From the NCBI GenBank assembly GCA_020634855.1, contig JACKAU010000019.1, positions 94,197-158,196 of the forward strand: a stretch of 64,000 nt of DNA, in the 5' to 3' direction. The notes beneath the pieces were generated by a model. The model searched no databases, was not told the DNA's origin, and saw only the letters and a list, made by a program, of their open reading frames with translations. Made by a program: the position numbers and the translations under genes. Below are positions 57,966-64,000 of this stretch, in pieces. Within the stretch, counting starts at the first letter, position 1. The number at the start of each line of letters is the position of its first letter. Origin of the DNA: Anaerolineales bacterium (GTDB lineage: Bacteria > Chloroflexota > Anaerolineae > 4572-78 > J111).

Positions 57966-58780
57966 ACTACATCGAGGCCAACGGCCTCCGGCTCCATTAC
58001 ACCCGCACGGGCGGAGCCAAACCGCCGCTGGTGCTAGCCCACGGCGTCACCGACGATGGGTTGTGCTGGACGCCGGTCGCCGAGGCGCTGACCCCGGACT
58101 ATGACGTCATCATGGTCGATGCGCGGGGTCACGGCCGCTCGGATGCGCCGGAGCAGGGCTACGGCTTTGCCGAGCAGGCGGACGACCTGGCCGGGGTCAT
58201 CGCGGCGCTCAAGCTGGACCAACCGATTGTGCTGGGCCACTCGATGGGCGCGGTGACGACGCTGGTGCTGGCCGGCGCTTACCCGAACGTACCTCGGGCC
58301 ATTCTACTGGAAGATCCCCCGGCGAAATGGCTAGACCCTGACGAGGCCGGGCTGGGCGACCCCGCCTGGCGGGACGGCATGCGCGCCTGGATCGCCGAAC
58401 TTCAGCGCCACACCCGCGCCGAACTGATCGCCGCGCAGCGCGCCGAAGCCCCCGGCTGGTCCACCGCCGAACTGGAGCCGTGGGCCGAGGCCAAGCTCCG
58501 CTTCAGCCTCAACGTCCTCAACAACCCTACGCCGGCAGCCACCATCAACTGGCCGGCCACCCTGCGCCGCATCACCTGCCCGGCTCTCCTGCTCACCGCC
58601 GACCGGGCGCAGGGCGCTATCCTCACAGACCATGAGGCTGCCGCTCTGCAAGCGCTGGTCCCCCAACTCTACCACACGTCCATTCCCCAGGCCGGCCATA
58701 GCATCCACCGCGATCAGTTCACTCGCTACATGGAGGTTGTGCACGCCTTCCTGATTGAGGTTAATGCAGCCGACGACTGA
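57947..58780 (+). CDS. Alpha/beta hydrolase
   Basis: 277 residues from the ATG at 57947. LAHGVTDDGLCW is the oxyanion region, GHSMGA the nucleophile elbow with Ser, VDARGHGRSD the strand after, and QAGHSIHRD the catalytic His. Substrate unknown. The region upstream is duplicated (see the 36-bp repeat), which leaves a short decoy start at about 57796. Confidence 0.88.
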   Translation: MTTWPSNYIEANGLRLHYTRTGGAKPPLVLAHGVTDDGLCWTPVAEALTPDYDVIMVDARGHGRSDAPEQGYGFAEQADDLAGVIAALKLDQPIVLGHSMGAVTTLVLAGAYPNVPRAILLEDPPAKWLDPDEAGLGDPAWRDGMRAWIAELQRHTRAELIAAQRAEAPGWSTAELEPWAEAKLRFSLNVLNNPTPAATINWPATLRRITCPALLLTADRAQGAILTDHEAAALQALVPQLYHTSIPQAGHSIHRDQFTRYMEVVHAFLIEVNAADD

Positions 58781-58908
58781 CTTGAGTTTGGAAACAGATG
58801 TCCCCCAGGTCATTTCGCAGCGACAGCGGAGAAATCCCTGTGGCCATACAATGAAAAGGGGTCTAGCCGGGAAAATTTATAGTGGTTGGTGGGGATTAAA
58901 AAGAGGTG

Positions 58909-59301
58909 CTATGCCGGTAAGCGTTGCCCCCGCCAGCGCAGCAAGTTCCAGGCGTAGGCTTTGCGGAGCGTGAGCTGATCGGCCGCCAGACGCAGGTCGC
59001 TGAGTTCCTGGCTTTCGGCGGGCGGGAGCGAGGCGACCTGTCGCTTTTCCAGTAAGTCGAGATAGCGCTGTTGTTGAGCGGGCGGGAGTTGGCTTTGGGC
59101 AATCTGACGCAGATCATCAATCGCCAATTGCTGCATCGCCAACAGATCGGCCTGTATCTCCGGCGGCGCATTGTCAACGGAAGGCGGCAGGTTGCCGGTG
59201 ATGCTTTGCACCGCCAGGGTTTCAAGCGGCTGGTGGGTCTGTTCCGCAATTTGCTTCAGATGACGAAAGATTGACTCAGGTAATTCAACTGTCAGTTTCA
59301 A
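58909..59301 (-). pseudogene. Ribbon-helix-helix-like antitoxin-type gene, cut off from its start by an IS
   Basis: The frame from the TTG at 59301 reads KLTVELPESIFRHLKQIAEQ and ends WNLLRWRGQRLPA, 130 residues, a form seen as an antitoxin-like partner in cyanobacteria and Chloroflexota. An ISAs1-like element begins 13 bp upstream. Joining across it at the 10-bp target duplication restores an ATG with AGGAGG and the N-terminus MSQAQTEPTLKLTVELP in frame. The protein could only be made now from the weak TTG. No HNH or PIN partner is adjacent. Confidence 0.75.
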
Positions 59302-59304
59302 CGT

Positions 59305-60513
59305 TGGTTCGGTTAGGGCAATCGCATACTCAAAGGAGTTGAAGTAAAATATCCTTCACAGAAACAAAGGGAGGATGAGATGAACAAAAACCCAACAGCA
59401 AGTATAGAGGAATATTTTGATGAGATGGCAGACCTCGGGTTGAATATCTGGTACACCATCAACTGATAGATATTATTACCATCGCCTTATGTGCCATTAT
59501 CGCTGGGGCGGATACTTGGACAGAAGTATCCCAATTTGGAAAGAGAAACAAAGTTGGTTTGAACAATTTCTAGAATTAGAAGGTGGTATTCCTTCCACGA
59601 CACATTTGGTCGGTTTTTGCCAACTTGACCCTGAACAGTTTCAAAACTGTTTTCTGAAATGGGTTCAAGCTGTATTTTCAATGACGGCAGGACAGGTTGT
59701 CCCAATTGATGGTAAAATTACGGCGATCCCATGATTGAAGCAACGACCGGCAAGCCATCTGGATGGTCAGTGCCTGGGCGGCTGAGAACAAATTGGTACT
59801 GGGTCAAGTAAAGTTGATGACAAATCAATGAAATTACAGCTATTCCCAAGCTATTACAACTTCTGGAATTAAGTGGCTGCATTGTTACGATTGATGCAAT
59901 GGGGTGTCAGAAAGAAATTGCCGCCCAGATTGTAGCCCAAGAGGCCGATTATGTGCTGGCTCTCAAAGGCAATCATAGCGGCGTATTTGAAGATGTTCAG
60001 GAGTTGTTTGCCTATGCCGCCGAAACCAACTATGTTGATTGTGATTATCATAAAACGGTTGATAAGGTCATGGACGCATCGAAATCCGGGAATGTTGGAC
60101 GACCAGTGCCGCTGATTATTTTCCTTTGTGCGCAATGCCTCGCTTGGGCTAAATTGCAGACCTGGCTATGGTTCGGACTGAACGTCGTCAAACCGATAGG
60201 GTCACGGTTGAAGTCCGCTACTACTTATCCAGCCTTGAAAGTAAGGCTGATAAACTTTTCAAGCCATCCGCACTCATTGGACCATTGAAAACCAACTCAT
60301 TGGGTTTTGGATGTTGCTGACGAGGATCAATGTCAGGTTCGTACGGAACGCTGCTCAAAATTTCGCCATCTGGCGTCACTGGGCTTTGAACCTGCTAAAA
60401 CAAGAACCCTCTGCCAAATGTGGCATTCAAGCCAAACGCAAGAAGCTGGTTGGGTACCGATTATCTTCTTAAAGTCCTGTTACTTTAGTATGCGATTGCC
60501 CTATTGGTTCGGT
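59305..60513 (+). mobile_element. Degenerate ISAs1-family element with intact ends and 10-bp target duplication
   Basis: Terminal repeats TAGGGCAATCGCATACT at 59315 and its inverse ending at 60503 mark a 1189-bp element. TTGGTTCGGT at 59305-59314 and 60504-60513 is the target duplication. Inside, from an ATG at 59380 (GGGAGG upstream), an ISAs1 transposase can be followed in several frames: IEEYFDEMADLG, IITIALCAIIAGADTWTE, WFEQFLELEGGIP, TIDAMGCQKEIAAQIVAQEA and DEDQCQVRTERCSKF. Multiple frameshifts and stops make it inactive. Confidence 0.88.
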
Positions 60514-60539
60514 TTGCGCTTGTGACATCGCCGCCTCCT
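60504..60539 (-). promoter_or_regulatory. Displaced 5' end of the interrupted antitoxin-type gene
   Basis: On the minus strand AGGAGG (60539-60534) and ATG (60528-60526) start MSQAQTEP, then the IS end. These are the ribosome site and first codons of the gene at 58909-59301. Confidence 0.7.
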
Positions 60540-60658
60540 GGTGGGGATTATAGACGACTTTCAGTGAAACGTAAACTATAAGCGTCAGAGTCCCAAGCCT
60601 TGGCGCACTGCTATGAAGTTAAGCCTGGGAGGCTGAGGAGATGATAAACCGGAGGTCA

Positions 60659-60688
60659 GACCTAAAGGTTTCTCAAACCTTTAGGGTC
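60659..60688. repeat. AGACCT-family palindrome with 3-bp centre
   Basis: GACCTAAAGGTTT (60659-60671) faces AAACCTTTAGGGTC (60675-60688) with one extra G. It is close to the 3' end of the frameshifted gene that follows. Confidence 0.65.
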
Positions 60689-60711
60689 TGTAATGGTCTA
60701 CTCCCAGCCGT

Positions 60712-61565
60712 TCAAGGTCTCGTCAGGAACAGGTCTAAGCTACCATTGGTTGAGCCGTTGGTAGATGTCCCGTTGGTGGGGGTGGCTTCCGGCGTAATCG
60801 TTTCGGGAGCCGGTTCCGGCGTGGTCGTTTCAGCCGGGGCGTCGACCAGCGGCTCTTCCGCTTTCTCCTCGGACGAGGTGGAGCGGCGCGTGGTGACATT
60901 AAAGCCCCAATTTTGCAGTTCAACCGTTACGACAAAATCAAAGTTAAAGGTCAGCAGATGCGTGGCCGCCGATTGCAGGTAGTTATACATTTTCGCGGCG
61001 ATCTCGTACCCGGCGGCGACCGCCTTTTCCCGTTGGTTTTGGCCGGCCTGGCGCAGGGTGAGCTGCGCCCGCAGCTCATCATGGACCCGAATGGCGTCGG
61101 CCAGGTTGGGACGCGCAAAGCGTTCGGCCTCCGGGCGGCTTTGCTCTTTGAGGATGTATTTGCGCAGCACCCGCAAATGCTCATCGCGGGTCTGGGGCAG
61201 CAGGATGTTTTTGGTGGATTGCTTGGCTTCAAAGCCCCAGGCCTTGGCTTGGGATGGGCTTTCAGGATAGGTGGCGTCGAGGGTTTTGCGGGCATGGCGG
61301 ACCAGCGCGACAATCTCTCGATCAAGCTGGTGTACGCGCTCCGCGGCACGGCTCGCTGCGACTCGCCGTCCGACCGCATTTGGTCGGTTTCATCCCACTG
61401 CTGCATCAGATCAATCAGGATCGGGTGTGGGGCAGCTGCGCTTCCGGGGAAGGCTCTGCTCATAGGTGATAACGTCTTGGACAGTATTGGCAATGTCCGG
61501 CGGCTTATCCGGTCGGGATAAATGAGATTGAGTTTACCACTGTTGTCAAACTTGTTCGTGAGCAT
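60712..61565 (-). pseudogene. Frameshifted gene of unknown function
   Basis: The ATG at 61565 reads MLTNKFDNSGKLNLIYPD. The next frame continues KPPDIANTVQDVITYEQSLP, then IDLMQQWDETDQMRSDGESQ, then AERVHQLDREIVALVRHARK and KQSTKNILLPQTRDEHLRVL, reaching LRKYILKEQSRPEAERFARP and the stop at 60712. At least two shifts, and a stop in the middle frame, are needed to join these coherent pieces into one protein of about 280 residues with a Thr/Pro/Glu-rich tail. No family is recognised. Confidence 0.6.
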
Positions 61566-61837
61566 GTTCTGGCTCCTTATGAAGGTTGAAATTGGGTTGT
61601 TAGAAGTACTTAGGTACGGTCTACAGGTGTAAGACGTATTTACCAGTATATCCAGCTTTTCTAACTTGTCTACCTGACCTTTCAATTTTGCAGCGTTTAT
61701 GGTTAGAGACCGTCTTACGAGTCTTCTTACCAGAACCGGTCGCCCATCGCGGCCATTTTGCCCGGTGGGACGTATTCCCCCGACATCGGATGAACGCCAC
61801 GGAGCCAAGGGTATTTCTCAAGTCCGAGGCGGTCTTC

Positions 61838-62062
61838 CGACACCTACTCGCTTCAGCGGGCCCTGCCAGGCGCTCCGGCACCTACCCCCCGCTTCAGCGA
61901 GGCCCTGCCAGGCGCTCCGGCACCTACCCCCCGCTTCAGCGAGGTCCTGCCGGGCGCTCCGGCACCTACCCCCCGCTTCAGCGTGGTCCTGCCGGGCGCT
62001 CCGACACCTATCCCTCGCTTCAGCGAGGTCCTGCCGGGCGCTCCGGCGCCTACCCCCGCTTG
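61838..62062. repeat. 42-bp minisatellite, four full and two partial units
   Basis: Units start CCTGCCAGGCGCTCCGGCAC or a close variant at 61862, 61904, 61946, 61988 and 62030 (last one partial), with a partial copy before. Both strands stay open over the array, but the coding look is a by-product of the 42-bp period. Confidence 0.9.
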
Positions 62063-62064
62063 CC

Positions 62065-62103
62065 GGGGAGCGGGGGCTGGGCGTCGGGGAGCGGGGGCCG
62101 GGG
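62065..62103 (+). other. Potential G-quadruplex run
   Basis: Six G-runs of 3-5 lie within 39 bp, with loops of 2-4 nt. It abuts the minisatellite downstream of the reverse transcriptase gene, on the non-template-sense strand. Confidence 0.5.
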
Positions 62104-62177
62104 AGCAAGGAAGAGACTTTTTCCAGCTCCCGGTCCCTAACCCCGGCCCCTAGCCCCGGCCAAGGCTCCGAATAGAG

Positions 62178-62210
62178 AGACCTCATAGGTTTTGAAAACC
62201 TATGAGGTCT
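62178..62210. repeat. Complete AGACCT-family palindrome downstream of the reverse transcriptase
   Basis: AGACCTCATAGGTTTT (62178-62193), one G, and the exact reverse complement (62195-62210). It is 27 bp past the reverse transcriptase stop. Half copies of the same sequence lie at 63295-63310 and 63517-63532, so the gene is bracketed. Confidence 0.88.
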
Positions 62211-62237
62211 GAGTGATGGCTGTAGCCGTGACCGAGC

Positions 62238-63323
62238 CTAAAAATAATTATTTAGCAAAGCCTTCCGTAGTCCGATAGTATTGCCATAGCGCACGTGATT
62301 GATCCAGCCTTGAATGCTGGCCGCAACTTCATCCGGCGCGACCTCGCCGGCTTCACAGCCCGCAACCAGCCGCCGCAACCGCCGCCGGTAATGGAGGCCC
62401 TTGCGCCGCTTCAACCGGCGGCGATCCGGATAGGTGACGAAACCCAGGAACGGGATGCCCTCGCTCACGGGGTGGGGCTGGCTGCCCGGATGAATGGTCA
62501 GCCGCAGCCGGGCCAGCCGCTCGACGATGGCCTCGCGCCAGCGCCAGAGCGTGGCCTTATCATCACTGAACAGGGCGAAATCATCCACATAGCGCAGGTA
62601 AGCCGGGCAGCGCAGTTCCCGCTTGACGAAATGGTCGAACGGATCGACGTAGCAGTTGGCCCAAAATTGGCTGGTCAAGTTGCCGATAGGCAGGCCGCGC
62701 GGTCGCCAGGCGGCGCTCAGGTCGTCGCCGGGAAACCAGCGCATGGTGTAGACTTCGGTCAGAACGCCGACGCCACTGTCCAAAATTTGATCGACCAGCC
62801 ACAACACCCGGACATCGTCGATTTTGCGAGCCAGAATGTGGCGCAGATGCGCGTGATCGATGGCCGGGAAAAACTGCTCGACATCGCCCTGTAAGACGTA
62901 GCGATAGCGCCGGGCAAACTGCTGGCAGCGCTGTAAAGCTCGGTGGGTGCCTTTGCCCAGCCGGTTGGCGTAGCTGTCGAAGATGAAGCCGCGATCAAAG
63001 ATCGGCTCGATCAGGTTGCACAGCGCGTGGTGAACCACCCGGTCGCGGAACGGGGCGGCAGAGATAAGACGGCGTTTGGGTTCGTGGATGGTGAAGCTGG
63101 TGTAGGGACCGGGCCGGTACGTCTGGTCGGCTAACTCAGTTTGAAGCAGAAGCAGGTTGTCTTCCAGCCGATGCTCGAAGGCGGCCACATTCGGCTGCCC
63201 GCGCTTGCCTTTAGCGGCCTTGCGGTAGGCCAGCAGGAGATTGTCCCATTGGGTGAGTTTGGTGTAAATGGTTTGGCCTTTCGCTGCGGTGGTAGAGACC
63301 TCATAGGGTTTGATGAAGATCAA
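62238..63323 (-). CDS. Diversity-generating retroelement reverse transcriptase
   Basis: 361 residues from the TTG at 63323, the only possible start near the fold; no ribosome site is evident. KRRLISAAPFRDRVVHHALC (83-102), DVEQFFPAID (147-156), LPIGNLTSQF (211-220) and YVDD (245-248) are in order. The SQ after IGNLT, instead of the QG of group II and retron enzymes, is the mark of DGR reverse transcriptases. It copies the template repeat with errors opposite adenine, and the product replaces the variable repeat of a target gene. The template lies about 390 bp upstream on the same strand. No Avd gene was found in the window. Codons 4-10 overlap an AGACCT-family half palindrome. Confidence 0.9.
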   Translation of the reverse strand: MIFIKPYEVSTTAAKGQTIYTKLTQWDNLLLAYRKAAKGKRGQPNVAAFEHRLEDNLLLLQTELADQTYRPGPYTSFTIHEPKRRLISAAPFRDRVVHHALCNLIEPIFDRGFIFDSYANRLGKGTHRALQRCQQFARRYRYVLQGDVEQFFPAIDHAHLRHILARKIDDVRVLWLVDQILDSGVGVLTEVYTMRWFPGDDLSAAWRPRGLPIGNLTSQFWANCYVDPFDHFVKRELRCPAYLRYVDDFALFSDDKATLWRWREAIVERLARLRLTIHPGSQPHPVSEGIPFLGFVTYPDRRRLKRRKGLHYRRRLRRLVAGCEAGEVAPDEVAASIQGWINHVRYGNTIGLRKALLNNYF

Positions 63324-63532
63324 GTGTTTAATCGGCGTACAAACTGGCCGTCCCCCGCCGCACGGGCCTAAAGACCCGTGCTAAGAGAACGAAGCCCCTT
63401 CGGGCTAGGTGTGCGCCCTCTGAGGGCGCTTTAGCGTCCTTCACTCTCTCAGCGCGATGGCTTTAGCCTCGCGATTGTTGGCCCGGCGTCACCCGTTTGT
63501 TTTCTAAACCTCCATGAAAACCTATGAGGTCT
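63295..63532. repeat. Inverted AGACCT-family half copies around the reverse transcriptase leader
   Basis: AGACCTCATAGGGTTT (63295-63310) and AAAACCTATGAGGTCT (63517-63532) face each other over about 206 bp. The left one lies within the first codons of the reverse transcriptase. Confidence 0.7.
63360..63429 (-). ncRNA. Three-hairpin spacer between template repeat and reverse transcriptase
   Basis: Three successive stems: GCACGGG with CCCGTGC (63360-63366, 63375-63381), AGCCC with GGGCT (63393-63397, 63402-63406), GCGCCCT with AGGGCGC (63413-63419, 63423-63429). In the Bordetella phage DGR the RNA spacer between template and reverse transcriptase is structured and needed for cDNA priming; the same role is inferred here. 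Confidence 0.5.
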
Positions 63533-63539
63533 AGGTTGT

Positions 63540-63575
63540 GGCCTCGCTTCAGGGACGAACCGAGGAAGCGAGGCC
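63540..63575. repeat. 11-bp stem downstream of the template repeat
   Basis: GGCCTCGCTTC (63540-63550) and GAAGCGAGGCC (63565-63575) enclose 14 nt. A second weaker stem with CCCTG and CAGGG and the loop CGACAAGCT follows at about 63592-63610. Hairpins next to repeats are known in some DGRs, so this may be functional. Confidence 0.55.
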
Positions 63576-63689
63576 GTTGTTATATGCCCGGCCCTGCGAC
63601 AAGCTCAGGGCGCGGCCGGGAACAGACTCCGCCATTTATCTCTACGCCTCGATCCGGAAGCCGTAGCCGCCGGATAGTTCTGGCCGAAA

Positions 63690-63815
63690 AACGTGGCCAC
63701 CACTAACCGAAAACCGTTGTTGTTGTTCCTGTTGTTCGGATTGTTCCTGTTGCGCGCGGCGCAGCGGACGTTGTTTTGATTGTTGTTGAACGCCCCGCCC
63801 CGCAGCACTCGGTGG
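63690..63815 (-). repeat. DGR template repeat (TR), approximate limits
   Basis: Read on the minus strand in frame, RVLRGGAF is followed by Asn-rich positions (NNNQNNVRCAARNRNN, PNNRNNNN) and then GFRLV. Codons 63716-63787 contain 14 AAC/AAT codons. The fixed residues are those of the C-terminal formylglycine-enzyme/C-type-lectin fold used as DGR targets. AAC/AAT at every variable site is what a template carries, since adenines are the mutated bases. Limits are estimated, as the matching variable repeat is outside the window. Confidence 0.82.
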
Positions 63816-63865
63816 TGCGATCGAGTCTGTCCCCGCAACACAGCCGACAGGCTGGTATTGCCCAA

Positions 63866-64000
63866 CCAGACCTGACAGGTCTTTAGTCTCTATTGCTTTT
63901 TTTGTTTACATAATTCGCCTTTTAAACAAGGTCTGGCGCTGAAGAGTAAGTAGACATGGTCTAAAGTTTCCCACTTTCCTAATTCATCCTTCATCATTCA
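63866..64000. other. Right-end sequence with a short palindrome and repeat words
   Basis: AGACCTGACAGGTCT at about 63868-63882 is a compact AGACCT-family palindrome directly ahead of the template repeat. The window ends in AATTCATCCTTCATCATTCA, the same kind of word as the heptamer array at 6033. No gene is seen; an Avd or target gene could lie beyond. Confidence 0.5.

Larger units (their letters stand above)
61566..62237. other. Intergenic region between the frameshifted gene and the reverse transcriptase
   Basis: It holds a 42-bp minisatellite (61838-62062), a G-rich run (62065-62103) and a palindrome (62178-62210). A minus-strand frame ending at 61621 (RCKIERSGRQVRKAGYTGKY near the end) looks protein-like but has no clear start; another frame nearby begins MSGEYVPPGK. 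These may be pieces of a small decayed gene. Confidence 0.45.

Noticed and set aside
61688..62186. Long open frames on both strands over the Pro/Arg-rich repeats
   Set aside because: Both are by-products of the 42-bp period; composition is repeat-driven and neither has a credible start.
62238..63323. Retron or group II intron reverse transcriptase
   Set aside because: IGNLTSQ and the adjacent Asn-codon template repeat fit a DGR; no maturase domain, intron RNA ends or msr/msd pattern were seen.

Overview
The window looks like a chromosomal segment of a Chloroflexota bacterium, probably Anaerolineae-like. This is inferred from gene content, not from a marker tree: a giant SARP/BTAD regulator, DUF5671 membrane proteins, a fused heme A/heme O synthase, an ole hydrocarbon cluster, many short tandem repeats and a diversity-generating retroelement. 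No rRNA, tRNA, CRISPR array or prophage was recognised.

Layout. 0-3.7 kb: start of a lipoprotein gene, gyrA, and an SDR gene broken by one missing G. 3.8-8.4 kb: a YfhO-like membrane protein and a GT39-type glycosyltransferase cut by two in-frame stops. 8.8-11.8 kb: queuosine precursor transporter, era, galK. 11.8-16.2 kb: respiratory block with a polyferredoxin, a YtkA/FixH-like protein, a CoxII-type membrane hairpin and a CtaA-CtaB fusion. 16.2-21.1 kb: membrane proteins, then pdhA-pdhB behind a clear sigma-70-type promoter. 21.2-26.2 kb: YitT protein, methyltransferase, DinB protein, two genes that have lost their catalytic cores, a pectin-acetylesterase-like lipoprotein and a cupin. 26.2-27.5 kb: repeat-rich DNA without a clear gene. 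27.5-29.8 kb: PMT-type mannosyltransferase. 29.9-35.5 kb: S4 protein, class II aldolase, then thyX-oleB-oleC-oleD read leftward. 35.6-40.9 kb: divergent pair of zinc-ribbon proteins (LysM protein and Ser/Thr kinase), then uvrB behind an apparent SOS box. 41-45.8 kb: surface-polysaccharide genes. 45.8-51.2 kb: aromatic amino acid decarboxylase with its MFS partner, a ParB-like protein, and a NarL-type two-component system. 51.3-58.8 kb: the 1601-residue regulator, a core-deleted alditol oxidase, an aldo/keto reductase and an alpha/beta hydrolase. 58.9-61.6 kb: decayed DNA with an ISAs1-like element whose ends and 10-bp target duplication are readable, plus a frameshifted gene. 62.2-63.9 kb: a diversity-generating retroelement (reverse transcriptase and Asn-codon-rich template repeat). 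Its target gene is not in the window.

Two kinds of structure run through the whole window. One is short tandem repeats (7-mers to about 12-mers), several of them inside reading frames; in oleC a near-perfect Shine-Dalgarno shows that one is translated. The other is a palindrome family with arms AGACCT-n3-AGGTTT whose two halves lie from 1 bp to about 830 bp apart and which also surrounds the reverse transcriptase gene.

The candidate for an exciting system is the retroelement at the right edge together with the palindromes around it. Other points of note are the oleBCD set without oleA, the five-part regulator and the repeated loss of gene cores.
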